Source: Flavobacterium aquiphilum (GTDB taxonomy: Bacteria; Bacteroidota; Bacteroidia; Flavobacteriales; Flavobacteriaceae). From it: DNA of 64,000 bases. Both the position numbers and the translations under genes were made by a program. The stretch lies in NCBI RefSeq assembly GCF_027111335.1, contig NZ_CP114288.1, positions 3,534,001-3,598,000 of the forward strand. Direction: 5' to 3'. Of this stretch, positions 9,500 through 18,347 are shown piece by piece; the first letter of the stretch is position 1, and each line of letters begins with the position of its first letter. The notes below the pieces were generated by a model, which was given only the letters and a program-made list of their open reading frames with translations, did not search any database and was not told where the DNA came from.

Positions 9500-12292
9500 T
9501 TAATAAATACTCTTCGCGTCCTCCTTCCCTTTCTCCTTTTGCTCTGTTAAAACTGTTTTCAAAATCTCAGGATTTTTAATCTCTTGGGGATTAAAAAATG
9601 TGCCATTCATATAATTTAATATCGAAATCAGCATTTGTTTTGCCACAGGTCGTTTGTCTAAATCTGTTGCTAAATCAAAAGATGCGATTATCAATTTTCC
9701 AGTTCCTATACTTCCTTCAAAAAGTGATGCCAACTTACGGTTATTCGCAAAATTATCGACCATTTCTACAATAGGATTTCCACCTTCTATTCGATCGGTA
9801 ATAAGCGTTGTCGAATTTACATTCAAATCCCACCATTGCCAGTCGGTATTCATGTCTGTAGGGAAATCGGCCAAAGCTTTGTGCGAAGGATCGCAAAGCA
9901 CCCCCATACTTCCTGCCTGTTTCGGAAAATGAACAGGACTCCAAAATACAGGAACAAATTTTCCTTCTATTCCCTTAATTTTTTTCCAATCAGGATTTAG
10001 CAATACTTTTTTACCCGCTTTCAGAAGTTTGCAGGCTTCATCAAGACTTCTTGTATACACCACTTTTCCATAATCTACAGGCTGTTGCTGCGGATACACC
10101 CAGATATTCCATTGGTTTTTATAATTTGTTCCTTTCAGATTTACAGTAACTGTTAATTTTGCCGCTTTCGTTATTTTCTGGAGACTCTCATTTATATCCA
10201 ATATTTTATGATTGTAACCAATAGAAATAACTGCTTTTGTACTACCTGAAGCTACTACAGTATTTCCGTCACTAATACACCATTCAATTTCCTGATCTTT
10301 TAAAACTGCATCCGAATAATTACTGATATCCAAAGAAGCCGTAAAAGATTCGTTGTTTGTATAGGTAGCTTTAAGAAAACGCAAAAGCGGAACAACAGGA
10401 GCTGAAAACTGCCTGAATTCCTCAGCCGTAATCAATCCTTTGCTATCCCAAAAAGCATCCAAAAGTCCAACCAATGCAGTCCCCTGCCCCGGAAAATCAT
10501 GCAGATCCAATAACTGAAAACCGCTGATTCCTGCTGTTTTTAACGCTCTCTCGATTTCTTCTTTGTACAAAATCACTGCTAATTTCCCTGAAGCTTTTGT
10601 ATAATCAGCAGCTTTGCTTATTAAACCTTTACGTTCCAAATCTTCCTTAACCGATTTAAAATTGATAGGTTCCAAAACTCCTGTGTATTTAGAAATTTCA
10701 TCAATTTTAGGATAAACCGCATACTGACCGATTTCGTGCGTCACCAAAGGAACTGTCATTCCTTCTACAGAAGCAACGTAATCTTTATTGAAAGTTGGGG
10801 ATTCACTGTTAAAAACACCTTGCCCGCGAACCCAACCTTTTTTAGTCCATTGTGTAATAAAAAAATCATCGGCGGGTTCCGGCCAGTCACCATGTCCTTT
10901 TTCAAAAGTAAATGAAGTTGTCGTGTACAAATGTCTGTCATCTTTAGCGCTTAAACTATTCATCAATTTGGTCAAAACAGTCATGTCGCCCTGCAATTCA
11001 TTCCCCATCGACCACATACAAAATGAAGGATGATTACCATATTCATCAATCATACGCTGTGCTTCGGCGTATAGAAAATCGGTGGCTTTTTGATCCTGAC
11101 CGATTTTAAGGCTCCAAACTGGTAGTTCAACCTGCAAGTAAAAACCCATTTCGTCAGCAACCTCAAATGCTGCCTGTGGCGGACACCAAGAGTGAAAACG
11201 CAGGTGATTCAATCCCCATTCTTTTGCAGTTCCAAAAACTTTTCTCCAGCCTTCTTTATCCATTGGCGGATGCCCTGTAAGCGGAAAAATATTGCATTCT
11301 AAAGTTCCTCTCAAAAATACCGGCTGTTCATTAATCGTCAGTACAGAACCTTTTTTGGAAAAACTTCGCATTCCAAAATCAACTGAAGAATCCGATTGAT
11401 TTTTTCCTGCTTTTAATTCAGTTTTCAATTCATATAACTCAGGAGAAAATTCACTCCAGAGCTTTATGTCTTTCCCCATATTATAATCCACCTCAACGAC
11501 AGATTGCCCTGCTTTAATCTGAATTTCCCTTTGAAGCGTTTCTGTTGGAATGGTAGTTTTTTTATTTACTGCAGTAATGCTTAGAATTCCTTTTGTGTTT
11601 TTAGCACTGTTATTAAGCGTCACTTTCACTTTTGCAGTTCCGGTACTGATTTCAGGTTTTATCTGAAGATTTGCAATCCGAACGGCATCAAAAGCTTCAA
11701 TTTCTATCTTACCGATAATTCCGTTCCACATAATCTGTGTTTCATTGGTATAAGCATGAGCCATATTATCAACACTGATATCAAACTGTTTTCGGTTGTC
11801 CACACGAATCGTTATACGATGCGTTTTTCCGGCGGTAAGATATTTTGTGAGGTCAAAATAATGCGGTGCTATCAGACTGTTTTGTTCCGATGGAAGTTCA
11901 TTCCCATCAATCCAAACATTGGTTTTCCAGATAACGCGCTCCAATTTTAGAATAAATTCTTTCCCTTTCCAATCTTTCGGCACCAAGATTTCGCGCGTGT
12001 ACCAAGCCGCTCCCAGATAACTGTTTTTCCGCGTTAGATGACTCATTTGAAGTTTCTCTAAACTTGGTTTTAGTTTATTAGGAACTCCAAGACCCGCATC
12101 ATCAGTAGTCCCCGGCAATTTCATTAATTGCTTAAAACTCATATTCTGCCAGCCGTTTTTCAGTCCAATATCGGTGCTGTCTAGCTGTACGGTCCATTCA
12201 CCGGAAATGTCCATAACTGTTTTCTCTCTCGAATCCCATGAAGAGAGAAACAGCAGACAAAGAACAGCTGTTATGATATGTTTGATTTTCAT
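9500..12292 (-). CDS. GH2 family glycoside hydrolase
   Basis: This 930-residue secreted enzyme has the GH2 layout: an N-terminal sugar-binding domain (about 28-200, ISGEWTVQLD), an Ig-like domain (about 205-310), then the catalytic barrel with RGTLECNIFPLTG, LRFHSWCPP and MWSMGNELQG. Glu432 in the last block is the probable acid/base and Glu520 (VTHEIGQY) the probable nucleophile. An extra C-terminal domain follows from about residue 640. The signal peptide ends LLFLSSWDS where a lipobox Cys would be expected, so the protein may be soluble in the periplasm. It is the last gene of an operon with the DUF5107 and sugar-porter genes (42 bases after the former). It could be a beta-galactosidase, beta-glucuronidase or beta-mannosidase; motifs do not decide. 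Confidence 0.9.
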   Translation of the reverse strand: MKIKHIITAVLCLLFLSSWDSREKTVMDISGEWTVQLDSTDIGLKNGWQNMSFKQLMKLPGTTDDAGLGVPNKLKPSLEKLQMSHLTRKNSYLGAAWYTREILVPKDWKGKEFILKLERVIWKTNVWIDGNELPSEQNSLIAPHYFDLTKYLTAGKTHRITIRVDNRKQFDISVDNMAHAYTNETQIMWNGIIGKIEIEAFDAVRIANLQIKPEISTGTAKVKVTLNNSAKNTKGILSITAVNKKTTIPTETLQREIQIKAGQSVVEVDYNMGKDIKLWSEFSPELYELKTELKAGKNQSDSSVDFGMRSFSKKGSVLTINEQPVFLRGTLECNIFPLTGHPPMDKEGWRKVFGTAKEWGLNHLRFHSWCPPQAAFEVADEMGFYLQVELPVWSLKIGQDQKATDFLYAEAQRMIDEYGNHPSFCMWSMGNELQGDMTVLTKLMNSLSAKDDRHLYTTTSFTFEKGHGDWPEPADDFFITQWTKKGWVRGQGVFNSESPTFNKDYVASVEGMTVPLVTHEIGQYAVYPKIDEISKYTGVLEPINFKSVKEDLERKGLISKAADYTKASGKLAVILYKEEIERALKTAGISGFQLLDLHDFPGQGTALVGLLDAFWDSKGLITAEEFRQFSAPVVPLLRFLKATYTNNESFTASLDISNYSDAVLKDQEIEWCISDGNTVVASGSTKAVISIGYNHKILDINESLQKITKAAKLTVTVNLKGTNYKNQWNIWVYPQQQPVDYGKVVYTRSLDEACKLLKAGKKVLLNPDWKKIKGIEGKFVPVFWSPVHFPKQAGSMGVLCDPSHKALADFPTDMNTDWQWWDLNVNSTTLITDRIEGGNPIVEMVDNFANNRKLASLFEGSIGTGKLIIASFDLATDLDKRPVAKQMLISILNYMNGTFFNPQEIKNPEILKTVLTEQKEKGKEDAKSIY

Positions 12293-12334
12293 TTTATTAA
12301 ATTTTATAATTATGATATCGGAAACAAAACCTTT

Positions 12335-15300
12335 CTATTTACGAAAGGTCTGTTTATTGATATCTAATTGTTTCACTTTCTGATAATATTTTTCAGATTC
12401 CTTTTCATTTCCTAATCCGCTGTGACCTAAAGCCATTACATAATAGCAATGCACCTGATTTCTAACATTCAAATCATCATCCCAAATCGCAAGATCCGGA
12501 AGCGAAACAGCGAAATAATCGATTCTTGATTTTTCAAATAAATATTTCTCTCCGTGAGCCAGCAGTTTATTGAAACGGCTTCGGGCTTTGTCTTCATCAC
12601 CTAATTCGCGCCATGCCAATCCTTGATAAAAAATCTTATCCGGCTGCTGATCGTTATAGAAAAAGGCCTGAACCGGTTCTGAAGATCCGAGTGTCGCCTC
12701 TACAAAATTTGCAGTTGCATTTTCTAAATCTCCAAGACCTTTGTAAGCTAAGCCTTTATAATAAAAAACCTCATTTTCTTCAGCATTTTTCAATTTTCCT
12801 TCTCCTAAATTATGCGGATAAACTTCGGTTTCTTTCAATAATTGTACAGCATCTGCAAATCGGTTTTCTGCAATTGCAATCTTTGCCAATTCTACTCTGC
12901 AAAAAGTATATTGTCCTGTTACTTTTCCTTCTCCGCCTTCCCAAGGGTGGAATTTTCGCTGCGAAATCAATTCTTTTGCAACAGCATATTTCCATATTTG
13001 ATTATAAAGTGTAATGCGTTCGATGCACAAATCATCACGTTCTTCAACCAAATTTGGATATTGATTTAAAACTTCTAATCTATATTCAGGCGATTTTCCA
13101 ATTTTCTTATACAACTGATCCAGCTCCATAAAAATCCTTGAATCGGCTGTATCCAATGCAAATGCTTTTTCTAGCATTTCCTGAGCCTTAACTTTGTCAT
13201 TTATTTTGTTGAAATAAGCCAGAGCAAGGTTTCTTAACAAGGTAGGGAACTTATCATCAATGCTGTATGACAGCTCCCAGCATTTTACAGCATCCTCATA
13301 TTGGCGGAAAGCATACCAGAAATTCCCTAAATAATAAGGTGCTTTTGCATCTTTAGGATTTAACAGAATTGCGTCCTGCAGAATAGTAACTTCTTCAATT
13401 CGGTTTGGAAAGCATTTTTCTGGTGATTCTAAAGCCGCTTTTTTATACCATTCTAAAGCTTTCTCTTTATTTCCAGCCATTGAAGCAAAATAACCCAACG
13501 CATAATACACCATTGGATAAACTTCTTTCGTATCATTAATCGATTCCTGCAGTAATTGAGAAGCTTCTGCATATAGTCCTGCTCCCGCAAAATCCAACGC
13601 ATACTCGATATAACCGTGTGACCATTGGCGCATGATGGTATTCATTTCGTCCAATACAGCTTGGTCTTTTGTCAGCAGATATTTCTCAAAACGGCATCCC
13701 ATATTGAAACGGTCAATTTTAAGCGATTCGTCGATCCATACCAAAGCTTCCTGATTTCTATTTAATTTTCTTAAAATAGAAGCTTTCAATTGACGCGCTT
13801 TGTGATTATGCCAGTTGCGGATCAATGACGACTCCACTCTTTCCAACGCTTCTGACCATTCTCCTTTTATGGTGTCAATTTGTGCCAATGCATAAAAACC
13901 TGCATCCTGCCACGCTGCATTCCAGGTCGATTTGAAAAGGGAATTATAAGCGTCATCGAATTTTCCTTGTAATTTTAAACAATACCCCAAATTGTAAAGT
14001 GGTTCACCGTCAATCGGATTTGGATTGCGTTCTGTTAAAACTTCAACTGCGGTTCTGAAATAGGTTTCAGCTTTTTCAAACTGACCTCTTCTTAGCATTA
14101 ATAAACCAACAGCATTATTACATCTCACATCTCTAGAATCCCTACTTAATGCTTCAAAATAATAATCAAGCGGATTGTAAGTCGCATGTCTGTATTGCTC
14201 CAAATGCAGCCCTGTTAAATATAATTGCTCCATTGAAGCAATATCTTTCGGATCTAAAGCCGCTTTTGCAGGATCAGGAACCGGTTTAATTTCTGCTTTT
14301 TCTTCCTGATACTGCACCAGAATTTTACCATTCGAAGTATAAACTGTAAAAATTAAATCCTCAGATGCTGTTTCTCCAATTGAAACCTTTTTTTTATAAG
14401 GGTTTACAGGAGAAATCGTGATTTCATCCTCAAACAATACCATGTTTTGACTGTCTTTTAATTCGATTTTTAAGTTCTCATAAAGACTTGTTGTGTACAA
14501 AATCAGATCCGCTTCGTTTCCTTCAACTTCGATGTTTATGATCGCATCTTTGGTTGCATTTTTTACATAACCCACTTCGGCATACGGCATGAAATATTGT
14601 ACCCAGGATTTTTCCTCATAAGCCTGAAGCCAAGAAAAATCAGGCTGATTATCTGTGAAAACTCCTGTCATTAATTCGATATACGGACCGTCTTTATCGG
14701 TTAAATTTCTGTCCCAAGCCAAACCAAAATCTCCGTTCCCCCAAGTCCATTGTTTTTTCCCCGGTGATACATGATGATTGGCAACGTGCAATAATCCTGC
14801 CTGCACATCATCTTCATAACCTCCAACAAAATTATATTTGGACTGTACCGCCATATACGATGTTGGAACCGGAATGTTTTTATATTTTGAAATATCAACC
14901 CCTGCAGAATAGTCCTGTTTGTAATATTCTCCAGTTGCAATCGGAAACTTGGAAACGTCTCTTTTTCCGTGGTCAAATACGGCGTTTACATCCGGCGGAA
15001 AAACCGATTTATAACCGTCATTCACCACCACAGCTGGATTTGCCCACCAAAGGAATGTCTGCGGAAAAGCAGTACGGTTATAGATTTTTACTTTAATTTC
15101 GATGTAAGCTTTGTCAGGATGCAGCGTGAATCCTTGCATTCCTTTGGTCCTGAACATTCTCTCTACTTCATTGCACCACATTGTTTTACTTCCATCTTCA
15201 TTTTCTTCAATACTAAAATCGGTTGGCAAAAAAGTACTCGGACGGTGGTGCTGTGGCCAGTTGAACTCAATTCCACCCGAAATCCACGGGCCTGTAAGTC

Positions 15301-15718
15301 CCACAAGGGCAGGTTTTATAACTTGATTGTAGTACACAAAATGACGCTGTTTTACTTTGTCATACGCCATGTGTACACGCCCGCCCAACTCTGGCAGAAT
15401 CATTATTTTGATGTATTTGTTTTCTAAAAAAACAGCGTGATAGGATTTATCAACCTTTTCATCAGATAATTTTTCGACTACAGGATAAGGATAAACCGAT
15501 CCAGAGCTTCCTTGATACACACGTTTTTCAAGAAATATTGGATTTTTTTCTTCTTCGCCAATTTGATAGGTCGGGAGTAAAATATCTTCTTCCCAAACGC
15601 GAACCACACCGTCTTCATTAACGGTAGACTGAATTAAATAAGCCGTGATTTTTTCGTCCTGAGCAGTTTCATTTATTGATTGTTTTGCTTGCGAATTATC
15701 AGCAATTGTATTTTCCAT
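12335..15718 (-). CDS. DUF5107 and tetratricopeptide-repeat protein
   Basis: This 1127-residue protein has no signal peptide and is probably cytoplasmic. The first about 420 residues form a beta-rich domain I recognise as DUF5107 (blocks ELGGRVHMAYDK and SGGIEFNWPQHHRP), which resembles aldose-epimerase-like sugar-binding sandwiches. From about residue 500 to the end there are many helical TPR-type repeats (for example AVGLLMLRRGQFEKAETYF and YYLGNFWYAFRQYEDAVKCW). It lies 14 bases after the MFS sugar porter and 42 bases before the GH2 gene. Context says it handles an imported sugar or oligosaccharide, either as an enzyme or as a sensor, but no catalytic residues can be assigned by eye. Confidence 0.85.
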   Translation of the reverse strand: MENTIADNSQAKQSINETAQDEKITAYLIQSTVNEDGVVRVWEEDILLPTYQIGEEEKNPIFLEKRVYQGSSGSVYPYPVVEKLSDEKVDKSYHAVFLENKYIKIMILPELGGRVHMAYDKVKQRHFVYYNQVIKPALVGLTGPWISGGIEFNWPQHHRPSTFLPTDFSIEENEDGSKTMWCNEVERMFRTKGMQGFTLHPDKAYIEIKVKIYNRTAFPQTFLWWANPAVVVNDGYKSVFPPDVNAVFDHGKRDVSKFPIATGEYYKQDYSAGVDISKYKNIPVPTSYMAVQSKYNFVGGYEDDVQAGLLHVANHHVSPGKKQWTWGNGDFGLAWDRNLTDKDGPYIELMTGVFTDNQPDFSWLQAYEEKSWVQYFMPYAEVGYVKNATKDAIINIEVEGNEADLILYTTSLYENLKIELKDSQNMVLFEDEITISPVNPYKKKVSIGETASEDLIFTVYTSNGKILVQYQEEKAEIKPVPDPAKAALDPKDIASMEQLYLTGLHLEQYRHATYNPLDYYFEALSRDSRDVRCNNAVGLLMLRRGQFEKAETYFRTAVEVLTERNPNPIDGEPLYNLGYCLKLQGKFDDAYNSLFKSTWNAAWQDAGFYALAQIDTIKGEWSEALERVESSLIRNWHNHKARQLKASILRKLNRNQEALVWIDESLKIDRFNMGCRFEKYLLTKDQAVLDEMNTIMRQWSHGYIEYALDFAGAGLYAEASQLLQESINDTKEVYPMVYYALGYFASMAGNKEKALEWYKKAALESPEKCFPNRIEEVTILQDAILLNPKDAKAPYYLGNFWYAFRQYEDAVKCWELSYSIDDKFPTLLRNLALAYFNKINDKVKAQEMLEKAFALDTADSRIFMELDQLYKKIGKSPEYRLEVLNQYPNLVEERDDLCIERITLYNQIWKYAVAKELISQRKFHPWEGGEGKVTGQYTFCRVELAKIAIAENRFADAVQLLKETEVYPHNLGEGKLKNAEENEVFYYKGLAYKGLGDLENATANFVEATLGSSEPVQAFFYNDQQPDKIFYQGLAWRELGDEDKARSRFNKLLAHGEKYLFEKSRIDYFAVSLPDLAIWDDDLNVRNQVHCYYVMALGHSGLGNEKESEKYYQKVKQLDINKQTFRK

Positions 15719-15732
15719 TTTATGATATGTTA

Positions 15733-17109
15733 TTATTTTATCAATTCATTTTCTATTTCCTCTAAAGACTTTCCTTTGGTTTCCGGAAGGGAAACACGAA
15801 GAAAAAAGAATCCGGCCAGGCAGATACCTCCATAAAGCCAGAATGTTCCATAAGAACCAAGACTACTGTTTAAGATGGGGAAAGTGTAAGTAAGTACAAA
15901 ACAGGCTATCCAAAGGGCAAAAGTCGAAACTGCCATTGCCATGGCACGTATTTTTGTCGGGAATATTTCGGATAATACGACCCAAGTAATCGGTGCCAAT
16001 GTCATGGCGTAGAATGAAATTGCTGCAATAACAAGTGCTAAAACGGCAATTCCGGTTATTTCAAAATAATAACAGGCACCTAACATTGTATAAACAAAGA
16101 ATAACCCGATTGAACCGATAAGCATCAGCGTTCTTCGTCCCCATCTATCTACAAAATACATTCCTGCGAATGTAAAAATTACGTTGGTTACACCCGTAAT
16201 TACGATATTGAACAAAATATCCGAAACACCATAACCGGCTGCTGAAAACACCTCCTGAGCATAATTGAAAATCACATTGATACCGCACCATTGCTGAAAA
16301 ACTGCAATCACGATTCCCAACATCAGAATCTTTGGCATTTTGCCTTCAAAAAGCATTTTATAATTGGCTTCTTCTTTGACATCATCAAATCCAGATTTCA
16401 GTTGTTCAATTTGTTCTTTTGCAAAAGCTAACCCGCCAATTTTAGTGAAAACGGATTCGGCTTTATCATATTTACGCTGACTCGCCAACCATCTTGGGCT
16501 TTCGGGTATAATTAGTATCAAAATAAAAAAAGCTACTGACGGAATGGCTCCAGCCCAAAACATATATCTCCAGCCCCACTGACCGTTCCATGAATTCAAA
16601 ATATCCTGACCTTCTATAATTGGATCAGCAATCAACCAGTTTACAATCTGAGCTGCCAATATCCCTATTACAACCGTCAATTGGTTAATCGAAACAAATT
16701 TTCCTCTGGATTCACTTGGCGCAATTTCGGCTATATACATTGGTGAAAGATTCGAAGCGATCCCGATACCAATACCTCCAACAACTCTCCAGATGATGAA
16801 CCATTCGATAGTATTGACTATTCCGGTACCAACAGCTGCCAGCGTAAAAAATATTGAAGCGACTATCATCAGTGGTTTTCTTCCGTATTTATCAGATAAA
16901 CTCCCGGAAATCATTACACCCAGCAAACAGCCTAAAATGGCGCTTCCCATAACCAAGCCTTGCATAGAAGGTGAATTGGCTATATTAAAAAAAACTTCAT
17001 AAAAAGGCTTTGCACCACCAATTACAACCCAGTCATAACCAAATAATAAGCCGCCCATAGCTGAAACCAGTGCAATAAAAAGCAGATAGGAAGAATTATA
17101 CTTACTCAT
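15733..17109 (-). CDS. MFS sugar porter (sugar:H+ symporter)
   Basis: This 458-residue inner-membrane protein has 12 predicted transmembrane segments and the sugar-porter marks: GGLLFGYDWVVIGG in helix 1, SDKYGRKP between helices 2 and 3, PESPRWLASQRK before the central loop, DRWGRRTLM, and PETKGKSLEEIE at the C-terminus. It resembles XylE/GLUT-type symporters for pentoses or hexoses. It is the first gene of the operon with the DUF5107 and GH2 genes and probably takes up the monosaccharide released in the periplasm. The specific sugar cannot be read from the sequence. Confidence 0.93.
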   Translation of the reverse strand: MSKYNSSYLLFIALVSAMGGLLFGYDWVVIGGAKPFYEVFFNIANSPSMQGLVMGSAILGCLLGVMISGSLSDKYGRKPLMIVASIFFTLAAVGTGIVNTIEWFIIWRVVGGIGIGIASNLSPMYIAEIAPSESRGKFVSINQLTVVIGILAAQIVNWLIADPIIEGQDILNSWNGQWGWRYMFWAGAIPSVAFFILILIIPESPRWLASQRKYDKAESVFTKIGGLAFAKEQIEQLKSGFDDVKEEANYKMLFEGKMPKILMLGIVIAVFQQWCGINVIFNYAQEVFSAAGYGVSDILFNIVITGVTNVIFTFAGMYFVDRWGRRTLMLIGSIGLFFVYTMLGACYYFEITGIAVLALVIAAISFYAMTLAPITWVVLSEIFPTKIRAMAMAVSTFALWIACFVLTYTFPILNSSLGSYGTFWLYGGICLAGFFFLRVSLPETKGKSLEEIENELIK

Positions 17110-17396
17110 ATATTTTAATTTTTAAATTTATTTATCATTACAAATATCGTTAGATGCCACACATCCAAAAATGTAATATTCATATAAAACATGTATAAAA
17201 CATTGATTTTCGAATCAAGTTTACCATTCTAAAAACAATAAATCCTTTTTTTATAGTAACTGTATTTATCTGAAACAAATTTTAATTATTTGACACTTAA
17301 CAACCAATAAAATATCTTTCTAAAAACATTTCACCTCAACCCATTGTCCATTTTATAGTGTTATTATTTCAGAATATGTAAATTACCATGATTTTA

Positions 17397-17404
17397 TATA
17401 TTTG
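17397..17404 (+). promoter_or_regulatory. Promoter -7 box for the AraC-type regulator, in a divergent 343-base gap
   Basis: TATATTTG fits the Bacteroidota -7 consensus TAnnTTTG and lies 48 bases before the ATG at 17453. No good -33 TTG is seen at the right distance. The gap 17110-17452 also has to carry the minus-strand promoter of the MFS operon, for which I see only a weak match near 17166-17173. Confidence 0.5.
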
Positions 17405-17452
17405 TAATTTGTCTTTAACTATTTTTCATTTAAAAAAACTCGTAACCGTATT

Positions 17453-18337
17453 ATGGATCAAATAGCAGATGGTTTTAAAGGAGAAAGAGCAATCGTTGTT
17501 CCGTATAGCGTGCGTAACTTTCAGTCTGAAAATGAACTGACAAAAAACCTGTTCATAACGCACATTGGCTATTATCCCAATGCAAAATATCATTTCCGGA
17601 AACGATCAAAAGGTGCGCAAGAACATATTCTTATTTATTGTGAGAACGGAAAAGGGTTTATAACTTTTGAAAACGAAAAATATTCGCTTACAAAAGATCA
17701 GGCTTTTATTATTCCGGCACATAAAGCTCACAGTTATGAAGCTGAAATATCTAAGCCCTGGAGCATTTACTGGCTTCATTTTAAAGGAACTTCAAACTCA
17801 TTACACGCTGCTGTTTCTGGAAAAATCCTCAACTTAAACGACAGCCGTTCAGCAGACAGATTACACTTATTCGAAGAAATTTATCAGAATCTGGAAATGG
17901 GTTTCAGTCCTGACAACCTTGAATATTCCAGTATTTGCCTGCAACATTTTTTAGCCAGCATAAAATACACGGATCAGTTTTTAAAAATTAAAACAGCCGA
18001 CACAGAAGTTTTAGATGTAATACCAATGAGTATCATTTACATGAAAAACAACTTAATGAACAAAATTACGCTTCATGATATTGCTAAACATGTTGGCTAT
18101 TCGAGTTCTTATTTTGGCACTTTATTTTTAGAGAAAACCTCATTTACCCCAATGGAATATTATAATCAATTAAAAGTCCAGAAATCATGCTCACTTTTGC
18201 AGTTCAGCAACATGAAAATAAAAGAAATAGCTTATGAATTGGGTTATTACGACCCATTTCACTTTTCAAAATCTTTCAGGTTGGTTATGGAAATATCTCC
18301 CCGAGAATACCGTCTTAGATACAAAAGCCAAGTATAG
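17453..18337 (+). CDS. AraC family transcriptional regulator
   Basis: This 294-residue protein has an N-terminal cupin-like sugar-sensing domain (about 25-165, with GKGFITFENEKYSLTKDQAF) and a C-terminal AraC/XylS double helix-turn-helix (about 195-292, with ITLHDIAKHVGYSSSYFGTL and IKEIAYELGYYDPFHFSKSF). It is divergent from the MFS-DUF5107-GH2 operon and convergent with the hybrid sensor, whose stop is 10 bases away. The natural guess is that it senses the monosaccharide brought in by the sugar porter and switches on that operon. The effector is unknown. Confidence 0.92.
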   Translation: MDQIADGFKGERAIVVPYSVRNFQSENELTKNLFITHIGYYPNAKYHFRKRSKGAQEHILIYCENGKGFITFENEKYSLTKDQAFIIPAHKAHSYEAEISKPWSIYWLHFKGTSNSLHAAVSGKILNLNDSRSADRLHLFEEIYQNLEMGFSPDNLEYSSICLQHFLASIKYTDQFLKIKTADTEVLDVIPMSIIYMKNNLMNKITLHDIAKHVGYSSSYFGTLFLEKTSFTPMEYYNQLKVQKSCSLLQFSNMKIKEIAYELGYYDPFHFSKSFRLVMEISPREYRLRYKSQV

Positions 18338-18347
18338 TTTATAAAGC

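Noticed and set aside
14701..15427. Open frames on both strands within the DUF5107 gene
   Set aside because: They overlap a long gene with clear domain structure and have no family marks.
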